A stretch of 12,632 bases of DNA from an uncultured Elusimicrobia bacterium (GCA_937916125.1 CALGGE010000097.1:1-12632); one strand, 5' to 3'; positions 1 through 8,349 are shown, counted from the first letter of the stretch. Numbers and translations: made by a program. The notes: a model not told the origin generated them from the sequence alone.

Positions 1-1
1 T

Positions 2-28
2 AATTGAGACTAATTACCTCAATTTTTT
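2..28 (+). terminator. Intrinsic terminator of an upstream gene outside the window
   Basis: A 7-bp stem (positions 2-8 AATTGAG pairing with 18-24 CTCAATT) with a 9-nt loop runs straight into a six-T run at 23-28. This is the usual shape of a Rho-independent terminator on the plus strand. It implies that a rightward gene ends just before the window and that the polysaccharide operon starting at 289 is a separate transcription unit. Confidence 0.55.
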
Positions 29-64
29 ATTCCAAGTGTTCTTTGCTCTTCGGAGCATTGAACC

Positions 65-120
65 ACGGCTGTTTGTTTTGCATACTTCTAACTCTGCAGA
101 ATAACACAGCCGTTTTATTT
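65..120 (+). terminator. Long-loop inverted repeat followed by a T-rich tract, possible second terminator
   Basis: ACGGCTGT at 65-72 pairs with ACAGCCGT at 106-113, and TTTTATTT follows. The loop is 33 nt, which is long for an intrinsic terminator, although a bulged extension (73-77 with 101-104) would shorten it. The segment at about 45-145 is visibly richer in G and C than the surrounding AT-rich DNA. From 146 to the first gene at 289 I see only A-rich DNA and no convincing sigma-70 promoter, although the operon promoter should lie there. Confidence 0.35.
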
Positions 121-288
121 TGCCTACCGAAATCCGTCAAGCAGTTCCCTTTTAAAAATCTAAAAACAAATATCAAATAAAAATAAATTGCTAAGAAAAC
201 AAAAAATTTTAAAAATTGTTTTGCTCGTGCTAAATAAACAGAAAGATACCATAAAACAAATAGAAAAACTTTATTCTGGAGAATAGAA

Positions 289-1098
289 ATGAAAAAATTA
301 ACATTTGAAGAAGTCAAGCAAGTTGCTTTAGAAATATTAATTTATTTTCACAAATTTTGTGAAGAAAATAATTTGACTTATTATTTGGCTTACGGAACAT
401 TACTTGGTGCAGTTCGTCATAAAGGCTTCATCCCTTGGGATGATGATATTGATGTCTATATGCCAAGAAATGATTATGAAAAATTTTTAAAATTGTTTGA
501 TAAGAATAACTCAAACAGAGATATAAAACTTGTTTCAATATATAAAGATGAATTTTATCTGCCTTTTTTGAAATTAATAAATAATCAAACCATAGTTAAT
601 GAAAATATTATCTATAAAATTCAAATTGGAATTTGGATAGATATTTTCCCGTTAGACAATATGTCTAATGATTATAAAAAAGCTCTTTTTTTACATAAAA
701 AAGCAAGAAGAGTTATGTTTTTAGCAGATCATAAAAGATTTAAATTTAATGTTTCAGGAAATCTTTTTCAAAAATTGAAAAATATAATTCATAAATTAAT
801 ACAGAAATTAATCTTTTTTGTTCCACTTAAATATTTATTAATAAAAATCGACACTATTTCAAAGACGTATATGGAAAAAGAAATGACAAAATATATTGGA
901 CACGTTAATGATGTAAAAGTTGAAATATATGAAAGCATTTTGTTTCAATCAAAAATATTACTTGATTTTGAAGGACACAAATTTTGGGCACCGAAAGAAT
1001 ATGACAAAATTTTAACACAATATTTCGGTGATTATATGAAATTACCACCGGAAAATGAAAGAATTTCACATAAAATAGAAGCTTATTGGAAAGAATAG
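289..1098 (+). CDS. LicD-family phosphotransferase (phosphocholine/phospho-amine transfer to a glycan)
   Basis: The 269-residue protein carries the LicD signature: a GTLLGAVRHKG segment at residues 36-46, then IPWDDDIDV at 48-56. Asp51, 52, 53 and 55 form the acidic nucleotidyltransferase-like metal site. Further family features are the IWIDIFPLD segment in the middle and a YFGDYMKLPP ending. LicD proteins transfer phosphocholine, or related phospho-amine groups, from a CDP-activated donor onto surface sugars on the cytoplasmic side of the membrane. There is no signal peptide. The start is fixed by GGAGA at 279-283, seven bases before the ATG. It is the first gene of the operon, 18 bases before the next gene. 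The last gene of the operon encodes a LicC-like cytidylyltransferase that could make its donor. The family is clear; the exact donor is inferred. Confidence 0.92.
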   Translation: MKKLTFEEVKQVALEILIYFHKFCEENNLTYYLAYGTLLGAVRHKGFIPWDDDIDVYMPRNDYEKFLKLFDKNNSNRDIKLVSIYKDEFYLPFLKLINNQTIVNENIIYKIQIGIWIDIFPLDNMSNDYKKALFLHKKARRVMFLADHKRFKFNVSGNLFQKLKNIIHKLIQKLIFFVPLKYLLIKIDTISKTYMEKEMTKYIGHVNDVKVEIYESILFQSKILLDFEGHKFWAPKEYDKILTQYFGDYMKLPPENERISHKIEAYWKE

Positions 1099-1116
1099 TA
1101 AATATTTGAGGTAAAA

Positions 1117-3435
1117 ATGATAAGTAAAATAAATAAATTATGTACGGGTTGTGGATCGTGTTTAAATGTATGTCCGGTTTGTGCTATTTCTTTTTCCTAT
1201 GAACAAAATAATTTTTATCAACCTGTTGTTGACGAACAAAAATGTATTAGATGTAATAAATGCATAAGTGTATGTCCTGCTATTAATTATAAATCTTCAA
1301 ATACAAATATTCCTAAAACTTATGCAATTTCTGCAAATGATGATATTAGGAGAAAAAGCACTTCAGGTGGTGCATTTGGTGTTATTGCAGAATATATTTT
1401 AAATAATGGTGGCTATATATGTGGAGCCGCTTGGGATAAATATTGGAATGTAAAACACATTATTATAAACGACATTAAAGACTTAGATAAATTAAGATTT
1501 TCAAAATATGTTCAAAGCTATATAGGTTTTTGTTTTAAAGAAATAAAAAATTTGTTAGATAAAAATAAAATAGTTTTATTTTCAGGGACACCTTGCCAAA
1601 ACGCAGGGTTGCTTTCTTTTTTGGGAAAAAATTATGATAATCTATATACGATAGATTTACTATGTCATGGCAATCCTGCTCCAAAAATATGGCACGAGTA
1701 TTTAAAAGAAAATTATGATATTAATCAAATAACAAATATAAATTTTAGAAGCAAAAAATTGGGCTGGGTCCAAGGATGCTCACATTGGCAATATAATTCG
1801 GATATTGCTTTTATTGAAACAAACAATAAAGACAGAAAGTGTATAGGTGTATATTATGAAGCTTTTTTAAAACATATTTTATCAAATGAAAGTTGTATTG
1901 ATTGTAAATATAAATATATCCCAAGACCGGCAGATTTTACTTTAGGCGATTTTTGGAGTTTTAATAAATATGATTCAAAGTTAAATGATGGAAAAGGATT
2001 AAGCATTGTTTGTTTAAATAATGAAAAAGCAAAAAAACTTTTTGATAAAATAAAAAATAATTTTAGATTAATTAAACAAATAAATTTACACAAAAAATGG
2101 CAACATTTGGAAATAACAAATAGACCAAGAAAAAATATTCAAAGAGAAAAGTTTTTTAATCAATATAATAAAAATCATAAAGTCACTAAAAGTTTAAATG
2201 CTATGTTACAAAAACATTATGATATAGGTTTATTAAGCTTTTTTAACGGCTTAAATTATGGCTCTGCATTGGTTGCATATTCTGTATATAAAATTATTGA
2301 AGATTTAGGGTATTCGGTATTAATGATAAATAAAAAATGGTGTGGAGCAGAATTAAATAAGACAAATAAATCTTTCCAATTTGCATTAAAACATTATGAC
2401 AATATTTCAAAAGTTTATAATCATAAAGATGACCACAGAGAACTTAATAATTTAGTTGATACTTTTGTTGTTGGCGGTGATACATTGTGGTGGTGGAGTG
2501 ATGTTTCTTTTACAGAAAATTATTTTTGGTTGGATTTTGCTCAATCAAATAAAAAGAAAATATCTTTTTGCACAAGCATGGCACAAGATAATATAGACCA
2601 TCCTTTAGAAAAAAGAAATACTTTTAAATATTTATATTCAAGATTTGATGCTATATCGGTAAGAGATAGTTCTGCTGTAGATAATTTAAAAAATATTTAT
2701 AATGTTTCAGCAAAATTGTTATTGGATCCAACTTTAATTGCAAATAAAGAAATATTTGAAGATTTGGTAAAAGAATCAAAAAAAACAGATAAAAAATATC
2801 TTGTGGCATATATACTTGATACAACATTGGAAAAAGTTAAAGCAATAAAATATCTTGCCGATAAACTAAAGTTGAAATTAGTTTTTATTCCGGGTATGTA
2901 TTATCATTACTCTCGCGATAAAAAGAAATCAAAAAATCATAAAAACATATTAATTGAAGATTTTGTTTACTATTTTAAAAATGCAGATTTTGTAGTTACA
3001 GATAGTTTCCACGGGACGTGTTTTTCTATCATTTTTGAGAAACAATTTTTGTCAATTTATAATAATAAAAGAGGAAGTGCAAGATATAAAGTTTTTGAAG
3101 AATTTAATTTAAAAGACAAATTTATAAACAATTATAATCAAATTTATACTAAAGAAGATTTTATTAAATCTATTAATTATAAAGAAATAAAAAAATATTT
3201 GGCTGCTAAAAGCGATGAGGCAAAAAATTGGTTAAAACAAACATTGGATAATCCAAATGTTAAAACAAAAGATGATTTGTTTTATGATTATATAATTGAT
3301 TTAAAACAAAGTTTATATCAGAAAAGCAACATAAAAAAAGAAAATAAAAATTTAAAATTTTATTTAAGAAAAGTTTATAGGAAAGGTAAGGCAATTGTTA
3401 ACAGATATAAAATAAACAAAATAATCGAAAAATAA
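1117..3435 (+). CDS. Ferredoxin / FrhB-like / polysaccharide pyruvyl transferase fusion protein
   Basis: The 772-residue protein has three parts. Residues 1-57 form a two-cluster ferredoxin, with Cys9, 12, 15 and 19 and Cys43, 46, 49 and 53 in CxxCxxCxxxCP spacing. Residues about 65-330 resemble the beta subunit of coenzyme F420 hydrogenase/dehydrogenase (FrhB/FdhB family), with STSGGAFG at 81-88, FSGTPCQ at 155-161, CHG at 183-185 and a CIDCKYK pair near 260. Residues about 368-690 are a polysaccharide pyruvyl transferase domain, with VVGGDTLW at 451-458 and DSFHGT at 629-634. The last 70 or so residues are Lys-rich and unassigned. Pyruvyl transferases move pyruvate from phosphoenolpyruvate onto a sugar as a ketal, giving an acidic group. 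FrhB-like proteins recur in bacterial polysaccharide loci with unclear roles, and F420 use should not be assumed. A GAGG at 1109-1112 precedes the ATG, and the flippase gene starts two bases after the stop. Confidence 0.9.
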   Translation: MISKINKLCTGCGSCLNVCPVCAISFSYEQNNFYQPVVDEQKCIRCNKCISVCPAINYKSSNTNIPKTYAISANDDIRRKSTSGGAFGVIAEYILNNGGYICGAAWDKYWNVKHIIINDIKDLDKLRFSKYVQSYIGFCFKEIKNLLDKNKIVLFSGTPCQNAGLLSFLGKNYDNLYTIDLLCHGNPAPKIWHEYLKENYDINQITNINFRSKKLGWVQGCSHWQYNSDIAFIETNNKDRKCIGVYYEAFLKHILSNESCIDCKYKYIPRPADFTLGDFWSFNKYDSKLNDGKGLSIVCLNNEKAKKLFDKIKNNFRLIKQINLHKKWQHLEITNRPRKNIQREKFFNQYNKNHKVTKSLNAMLQKHYDIGLLSFFNGLNYGSALVAYSVYKIIEDLGYSVLMINKKWCGAELNKTNKSFQFALKHYDNISKVYNHKDDHRELNNLVDTFVVGGDTLWWWSDVSFTENYFWLDFAQSNKKKISFCTSMAQDNIDHPLEKRNTFKYLYSRFDAISVRDSSAVDNLKNIYNVSAKLLLDPTLIANKEIFEDLVKESKKTDKKYLVAYILDTTLEKVKAIKYLADKLKLKLVFIPGMYYHYSRDKKKSKNHKNILIEDFVYYFKNADFVVTDSFHGTCFSIIFEKQFLSIYNNKRGSARYKVFEEFNLKDKFINNYNQIYTKEDFIKSINYKEIKKYLAAKSDEAKNWLKQTLDNPNVKTKDDLFYDYIIDLKQSLYQKSNIKKENKNLKFYLRKVYRKGKAIVNRYKINKIIEK

Positions 3436-3437
3436 AT

Positions 3438-4904
3438 ATGTCAATAAAAACACAAGCAATAAAAGGAACGGCTTGGAGTGCAATAGAAAAATTTGCACTA
3501 TTGGGAGTTCAATTCATATTACAAATAATTTTAGCAAGGCTACTTACACCGGCAGATTACGGGATAGTAGCTATGCTGGCTATTTTTATTGCACTGTCAA
3601 ATACATTTATAGATTGTGGTTTTTCTTCATTTTTAATTCAAAACCAAAAAAGAACGGAAATCGATTTTTCAACAGCTTTTTATTTTAATATTGGAGCTTC
3701 TTTAATATGTTATGGAATATTATTTTTTGCAGCTCCATACATTGCTGTTTTTTATAACATGCCTATTCTCACAAAGGTTACAAGAGTTTTAACATTAAGT
3801 TTACCAATATCTGCAATAGCTGCAGTAAATAGAGCAAAATTACAGATAAATATAGATTTTAAAACCCAAATGAAATCGACTTTCACTTCTGTTATATTGT
3901 CAGGAATAATAGGAATATATTTGGCATATAATGGTTTTGGAGTATGGGCATTAGTTGCACAAATGGTATTAAATTCTATGTTTAATACTATTTTATTATT
4001 TATTTTAGTTAGATGGTTCCCTTCTGAAAAATTTTCATTAGATTCTTTTAAAAGAATGTATAGTTTCGGAATAAAATTATTATTTTCCAGTTTATTAGAT
4101 ACATTTTATTTTAATATATACCCTATGATACTCGGTAAATTTTATTCCGCACATAATTTAGGGATTTTCTCAAGGGCATATCATTTTGCAGTTATGCCCA
4201 CAAATATTTTTATAGGAATATTCAGTAGAGTTATTTTTCCATTACTTAGTAAAGTAAATGATGATTTAAATAAAATGGTTCAAATTCACAGGAAGTATTT
4301 AAGATTAACTACTGCAATTTTCGTACCGATAGTTTTGGTATTATGTGCTATTGCACATCCTTTAATAATTATATTAATAGGCGAAAAATGGATAGATTCA
4401 ATACCATTACTTCAAATACTTTGTTTTGCATGTATATTTGACACAGTAATAAATGTAAATACTCAAGCATTACTTGCTAAAGGTTGCACAAATTTAGTGT
4501 TAAAAATGAATATTGTAAAGAAAATTTTTGCTTTTATTATTCTGTTTAGTTCCATTAAATTTGGATTGATTGTTGTATGTTTAGGTAAAGTTTTATATGA
4601 ACAGGTATCAACTATTATTACTGTTTATTATGCCAAAAAAGTTTTAAACATTGGTTATTTTAAACAAATTAAAGATATTTTACCAATATGTCTTGTTTCA
4701 ATAATAAGTGTTAGTTTTGCCTATATAGTAACTTTCTTAAATATCAATAATTTTCTGCAATTAATTATAGCAGTACCTGTAGCAACTATTGTTTATATTC
4801 TATTAGCTTATATTTTTAAATTTGAAATTATAACAGAAGCTATAAATTTATTTAATGTTTTAAAAAATAAATTTTTACAAAAAAATAAAGAAGGTTTTAT
4901 ATGA
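3438..4904 (+). CDS. Wzx-type polysaccharide flippase (MOP superfamily)
   Basis: The 488-residue protein is strongly hydrophobic throughout, with about 12-14 membrane segments. Its N-terminus (KGTAWSAIEKF, then ILARLLTPADYGIVAM and the DCGFSSFLIQ segment) is typical of WzxC/TuaB-like members of the MOP flippase superfamily. These proteins flip lipid-linked oligosaccharide units from the inner to the outer face of the cytoplasmic membrane. The start lies two bases after the previous stop with no strong ribosome binding site, so translation is probably coupled. The stop overlaps the next start by four bases (ATGA at 4901-4904). Its place among decoration enzymes suggests it exports the unit they modify. 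No Wzy polymerase or glycosyltransferase is present in the window, so the rest of the pathway must be encoded elsewhere. Confidence 0.92.
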   Translation: MSIKTQAIKGTAWSAIEKFALLGVQFILQIILARLLTPADYGIVAMLAIFIALSNTFIDCGFSSFLIQNQKRTEIDFSTAFYFNIGASLICYGILFFAAPYIAVFYNMPILTKVTRVLTLSLPISAIAAVNRAKLQINIDFKTQMKSTFTSVILSGIIGIYLAYNGFGVWALVAQMVLNSMFNTILLFILVRWFPSEKFSLDSFKRMYSFGIKLLFSSLLDTFYFNIYPMILGKFYSAHNLGIFSRAYHFAVMPTNIFIGIFSRVIFPLLSKVNDDLNKMVQIHRKYLRLTTAIFVPIVLVLCAIAHPLIIILIGEKWIDSIPLLQILCFACIFDTVINVNTQALLAKGCTNLVLKMNIVKKIFAFIILFSSIKFGLIVVCLGKVLYEQVSTIITVYYAKKVLNIGYFKQIKDILPICLVSIISVSFAYIVTFLNINNFLQLIIAVPVATIVYILLAYIFKFEIITEAINLFNVLKNKFLQKNKEGFI

Positions 4905-5998
4905 AAAAATTTTATAATTTTGCAGTTGGTCCCGTAACAATAGACGAAGATATATTAAAAATAGGAGCAGAACAAATTCCTTATTTTAGAACTGAAGAAT
5001 TTTCTTGTTTAATAAAAGAAAATGAGCAACTTGTTTTGAAAGCATTAAATGCACCTAAAAATTCAAGAGTTGTTTTTATAACCGGTTCCGGAACAGCTTC
5101 AATGGAAGCTGCTGTAGTAAATATCTTTAATTTTAATGATAAAGTTTTAGTAGTAAAAGGCGGTAGTTTTGGAGCAAGGTTTTCACAATTGTGTGATATA
5201 TATAATATTTCTCATACTGATATTAATTTAGAAATGGGGCATCAAATAACCGAACAGGATTTACAACCATTTGAAAATAAAGGATATACAGGTTTCTTGG
5301 TTAATATAAATGAAACATCTACCGGTGTATTGTATAACCACAAACTTATAACTGATTTTTGTAAAAGGAATAAATTAAAACTTGTGGTAGATGCAATAAG
5401 TTCTTTCCTTGCTGATAAATTTAATATGGAAGAAATGAATGCTTGTGCTGTTATAGCAGGTTCACAAAAAGCAATGGCATTACACCCGGGACTTTCTTTT
5501 ATTGCACTAAATGAACAAGGAATAGAAATAGTAAAAGAAAATAAAAAGAATGGTTTTATAAAAACATTATATTTTGATTTGGAAAATGCTTTATTAAATG
5601 GAGAAAGAGGGCAAACTCCGTTTACTCCTGCAGTATCTATATTGATTCAATTAAATAAACAATTCAATAAACTTAATAAAGAAGGTTTTGACAAAATTAT
5701 TGAAAGAACAAATAATATTGCAACAGATTTTAGAAACAGAATTAAAAACTTTCCTTTTAAAATAACTTCGCAATCTTTATCAAATGCAGTTACACCATTA
5801 AGCCCATTAGACAAAAATGTTTCTGCACATAAAATATTTGAAATATTAAAAGATGAGTATAACATTTTTGTTTGCCCGAACGGTGGAGAATATAAAAATA
5901 TTTTATTTAGGGTAGGGCATATAGGAAGTTTAACAATAAAAGATAACGATGTTTTGTTTGAAGCATTAAATGACTTATTAAAAAGAAAAATAATTTAA
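4901..5998 (+). CDS. PLP-dependent class V aminotransferase (2-aminoethylphosphonate transaminase-like or AGT/SPT-like)
   Basis: The 365-residue protein is a full-length fold-type I, class V aminotransferase. It has NFAVGP at residues 6-11, a GSGTAS phosphate-binding segment at 62-67, the pyridine-binding Asp164 in VVDAISSF, and the Schiff-base Lys190 in AGSQKAMALHPGLSF. The lysine context resembles alanine-glyoxylate/serine-pyruvate aminotransferases more than classical PhnW, whose lysine, as I recall it, sits in an NKC context. Members of this class next to cytidylyltransferases are often linked to 2-aminoethylphosphonate metabolism, and the PntC systems fuse the two activities. A biosynthetic role would be to aminate an aldehyde or keto precursor of the group that the next gene activates and LicD attaches. 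No phosphoenolpyruvate mutase or phosphonopyruvate decarboxylase is visible, so the substrate is unproven. The start overlaps the flippase stop (ATGA). Confidence 0.85.
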   Translation: MKKFYNFAVGPVTIDEDILKIGAEQIPYFRTEEFSCLIKENEQLVLKALNAPKNSRVVFITGSGTASMEAAVVNIFNFNDKVLVVKGGSFGARFSQLCDIYNISHTDINLEMGHQITEQDLQPFENKGYTGFLVNINETSTGVLYNHKLITDFCKRNKLKLVVDAISSFLADKFNMEEMNACAVIAGSQKAMALHPGLSFIALNEQGIEIVKENKKNGFIKTLYFDLENALLNGERGQTPFTPAVSILIQLNKQFNKLNKEGFDKIIERTNNIATDFRNRIKNFPFKITSQSLSNAVTPLSPLDKNVSAHKIFEILKDEYNIFVCPNGGEYKNILFRVGHIGSLTIKDNDVLFEALNDLLKRKII

Positions 5999-6014
5999 TT
6001 ATGGAGAAAAATAA

Positions 6015-6728
6015 ATGAAAGCATTGCTTTTAGCAGGCGGAATAGGAAGTAGAATAAGCAGGCATTTAGGGGGAAAACCAAAATGTACTGTATCTTTAGG
6101 AAAGGAAAGTTTAATTGAATACACAATAAAATTATTGCATAAGAAAGGAATAAATGAAATTGCTTTAACTTTAGGATATAAAGCAAATGTAATAATGAAT
6201 GTTTTAAAACCTTTTGAACAAAGTTGTAATATAAAATATTATTTTAATCCGTTTTTTGATGTAACAAACAGTATCGCATCGGCATGGTTTGCAAAAGATT
6301 TTTTTAAAAAAGAAGATACCATTATTATGAACGGAGATGTGTTTTTAGAAGAAAGTTTATTGGATAATATATTATCCGAACAGAAAAATCCGGTATTATT
6401 TTCGGATGAAACAAGAAAAGAAACAGCAGATTATAAATTCAAATATACAAATAATATATTAGAAAAATACGGAAAAGAATTAACGGGAGATGATATAACA
6501 GGTGAATATGTAGGGATAGCAAAGTTAAAAGCAAATTTTATTCCTGTTTTTTTAAAGAATATGGAAGAAATGATAAAAACACAAAAACATAATGTTTGGT
6601 GGGAAAATATTTTGTATTCTTTAAGCGATAAACAACCAATTTATGTTCAAGATGTAAAAGGAAAATTCTGGGCAGAAGTTGATTATATTGAAGATTATGA
6701 AAGAATTATAAATTTTGTTAAAAAATGA
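6015..6728 (+). CDS. LicC/PntC-like sugar-phosphate-type nucleotidyltransferase (CDP-amine donor synthesis)
   Basis: The 237-residue protein is a single NTP-transferase domain. It has the nucleotide loop LAGGIGSR at residues 6-13, KPK at 21-23, a NPFFDVTNSIAS segment at 78-89 typical of choline-phosphate cytidylyltransferases of the LicC type, the metal-binding Asp108 in NGD, and a second acidic site around Asp223 in FWAEVDYIED. Relatives activate phosphocholine (LicC) or 2-aminoethylphosphonate (PntC) with CTP. Together with the adjacent aminotransferase and the LicD enzyme of the same operon, this suggests a make-activate-attach pathway for a positively charged group on the glycan. GGAG at 6003-6006 sets the start, 16 bases after the aminotransferase stop. 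A LicC-like product is well supported; choosing between choline, ethanolamine and aminoethylphosphonate is inference. Confidence 0.87.
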   Translation: MKALLLAGGIGSRISRHLGGKPKCTVSLGKESLIEYTIKLLHKKGINEIALTLGYKANVIMNVLKPFEQSCNIKYYFNPFFDVTNSIASAWFAKDFFKKEDTIIMNGDVFLEESLLDNILSEQKNPVLFSDETRKETADYKFKYTNNILEKYGKELTGDDITGEYVGIAKLKANFIPVFLKNMEEMIKTQKHNVWWENILYSLSDKQPIYVQDVKGKFWAEVDYIEDYERIINFVKK

Positions 6729-6805
6729 TAAATGCAACCGAACATCATTGCTTATTCCAAGATGATACAAATTACATAGAAAACATTTTTAAGTTTAATT
6801 GTTAA
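6725..6805 (+). CDS. Possible 26-residue ORF overlapping the cytidylyltransferase stop
   Basis: An ATG at 6725 overlaps the preceding TGA in an ATGA arrangement and opens a 26-codon frame ending in TAA at 6803-6805. The peptide begins MINATEHHCLFQDD and has no recognisable domain. The same ATGA coupling joins two real genes earlier in the operon, so it could be a translated small protein. It could equally be the surviving N-terminus of a lost downstream gene, or chance. Nothing else supports it. Confidence 0.25.
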   Translation: MINATEHHCLFQDDTNYIENIFKFNC

Positions 6806-6878
6806 TTAAATTTTATATTTGAATTTGTCAAAAAATTTTTTGTTATAAAATTATGCCGACAAGTTAATAAAAGGTTTA

Positions 6879-6925
6879 AGCAAAGGTGCTTAAGGATTGC
6901 AGTTGAATCTTTAAGCACCTTTTCT
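6879..6925 (+). terminator. Intrinsic terminator of the polysaccharide operon, copy 1 of a repeated hairpin
   Basis: A 17-bp stem (6882-6898 with 6906-6922, one G-U pair at 6894/6910) closes a 7-nt loop and ends in a short T-run. The left arm with flank, AGCAAAGGTGCTTAAGGAT, recurs exactly at 8371-8389, and the right arm recurs at 8393-8410. It lies 150 bases past the cytidylyltransferase stop. The G-U pair makes the stem perfect only in plus-strand RNA. The 73 bases upstream also resemble those upstream of copy 2: an AATTTGTCA at 6822-6830, a TTATAAAA box, and about 52 bases to the stem. Confidence 0.8.
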
Positions 6926-6995
6926 GCGTTAGTTTTTTCCTAAATATAACATTTACAAATATTCAATAAAAGTTTTTCATAAATTTATATAAAAC

Positions 6996-7024
6996 TTGAT
7001 TTATTTTTACTTTTATATTATAAT
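6996..7024 (+). promoter_or_regulatory. Probable sigma-70 promoter of the DUF4143 ATPase gene
   Basis: TTGATT at 6996-7001 and TATAAT at 7019-7024 are separated by exactly 17 bases. Transcription would begin near 7031, leaving a leader of only about 13 bases that is mostly the ribosome binding site (AAGGAGG at 7033-7039). The region between terminator copy 1 and this promoter holds no other recognisable signal. Confidence 0.55.
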
Positions 7025-7043
7025 TATAAAAAAAGGAGGTTTT

Positions 7044-8252
7044 ATGATAGAAAGACCATTATATTTAAATCGTTTAAACGCTTGGAAAGACAGTGATATG
7101 ATAAAAGTAATTACCGGTGTCCGCAGGTGCGGAAAATCTTCTTTAATGACAAGTTTTGCGGACAAATTGATAGAAAGCGGTGTTAGTAAAAATTGCATAA
7201 TTCAAATAAATTTTGAAGATATGCTTTATGACGATATGGATTATAAATCTCTTCATAATATAATTTTAAAACAAGCAGATAAAAACAAAAATAAAAAAAC
7301 ATATATTTTTCTTGACGAAATACAGAAAATAGATAAGTGGGAAAAAACTTTAGCATCTTTAAGGTTAAAAAAGAATATAGATTTATATATAACAGGTTCC
7401 AATGCATATTTACTTTCGGGAGAACTTGCAACATTACTTTCCGGAAGATATATTGAAATAAAAATGTTACCGTTATCATTCAAAGAATTTTTAACCTTTT
7501 ATACTTTTCCGGAAGGAACAACAATAAATAAAAAATTTAACACATATATGAGTTTAGGCGGAATGCCGTCTTTAAAGGATTGTAATTTTGACGAGAAGAA
7601 AATCAATGAAAATTTAGACGGAATTTATAATACCGTTTTAGTAAAAGATATTTTTTCAAGAACAAATGTAAAGGACACACAAACAATACAAAAAATACTT
7701 ATGTTTATGGCAGATAATATAGCAAACAGAACAAGTATTAACAGTATAACAAATACATTGTATAGTGGTAAAAGAATTACAAGCAAAAACAATAATATGA
7801 TAGAAAATTATATAAGTCTTTTTGAGAAAGCATTTATTTTTTATAAAGTTCAAAGATATGATATTAAAGGCAAAGATTTGTTAAATAGTCTTGAGAAATA
7901 TTATATAGTTGACAGCGGACTTAGAAAGCACATATTGGGAAGATTATCCGATACGGGAAGAGTGATTGAAAATATAGTTTATTTTGAACTTTTAAGACGG
8001 GGTTATAAAGTATCAACAGGAAAAATTGATAACAATGAAGTAGATTTTGTTGTTTATAATGATAACGAAAAGTTTTATATACAAGTTTGTAAAGATATGG
8101 AAAAAGATACAACTAAAGATCGTGAAATAGAATCTTTAAACAAGATAAAAGATAGTTTTCCTAAAATTTTATTAACAACAAATGAATTGGAAGTTCAAAC
8201 GACAAAAGAAGGAATTCAAATAATAAGTTTAACTGATTGGTTATTGCAATAA
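7044..8252 (+). CDS. AAA-type ATPase with C-terminal DUF4143 domain
   Basis: Starting at 7044 the protein has 402 residues. An in-frame ATG at 6996 would add 16 residues but lies within the predicted promoter, whereas 7044 has a strong AAGGAGG five bases upstream. The N-terminal domain shows Walker A GVRRCGKSS at residues 25-33, Walker B YIFLDEIQ at 87-94, a sensor-like TGSN at 117-120 and LSGR at 132-135, the usual order in the AAA_14 family. The DUF4143 region ends with ENIVYFELLRRGYKV at about 309-323, EVDFVV at 332-337 and IQVC at 346-349. This resembles a PD-(D/E)XK nuclease fold, but the Glu-x-Lys position is replaced by Gln-Val-Cys, so catalysis is doubtful. The family is common, often multi-copy, in anaerobic gut bacteria and its role is not established. 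The gene is monocistronic, between two matching terminators. Confidence 0.93.
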   Translation: MIERPLYLNRLNAWKDSDMIKVITGVRRCGKSSLMTSFADKLIESGVSKNCIIQINFEDMLYDDMDYKSLHNIILKQADKNKNKKTYIFLDEIQKIDKWEKTLASLRLKKNIDLYITGSNAYLLSGELATLLSGRYIEIKMLPLSFKEFLTFYTFPEGTTINKKFNTYMSLGGMPSLKDCNFDEKKINENLDGIYNTVLVKDIFSRTNVKDTQTIQKILMFMADNIANRTSINSITNTLYSGKRITSKNNNMIENYISLFEKAFIFYKVQRYDIKGKDLLNSLEKYYIVDSGLRKHILGRLSDTGRVIENIVYFELLRRGYKVSTGKIDNNEVDFVVYNDNEKFYIQVCKDMEKDTTKDREIESLNKIKDSFPKILLTTNELEVQTTKEGIQIISLTDWLLQ

Positions 8253-8314
8253 ACAAATTTAATTTATACATTCTACATTGTAAATTTGTTGTTTAAAAGT
8301 ATAAAACTGTAAAT

Positions 8315-8343
8315 TTGACAAAAGAAAAATTTTATTGTATAAT
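8315..8343 (+). promoter_or_regulatory. Exact-consensus sigma-70 promoter upstream of a terminator hairpin
   Basis: TTGACA at 8315-8320 and TATAAT at 8338-8343 are both perfect matches with an ideal 17-base spacer. Predicted transcription starts near 8350. No gene begins before the terminator at 8374-8413. The promoter therefore drives either a very short RNA or, by read-through, purF at 8599. Confidence 0.72.
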
Positions 8344-8349
8344 CGTTGC

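Noticed and set aside
27..317. Minus-strand frame of 96 codons across the left intergenic region
   Set aside because: It has no good ribosome binding site, overlaps the start of the LicD gene and two plus-strand terminator-like structures, and its hydrophobic Phe/Leu-rich composition is what AT-rich non-coding DNA gives by chance.
6996..7043. Upstream in-frame ATG as start of the DUF4143 ATPase
   Set aside because: The added residues are a low-complexity Ile/Tyr/Phe string, the ATG lies inside the predicted -35 box, and the next ATG at 7044 has an AAGGAGG at ideal spacing.
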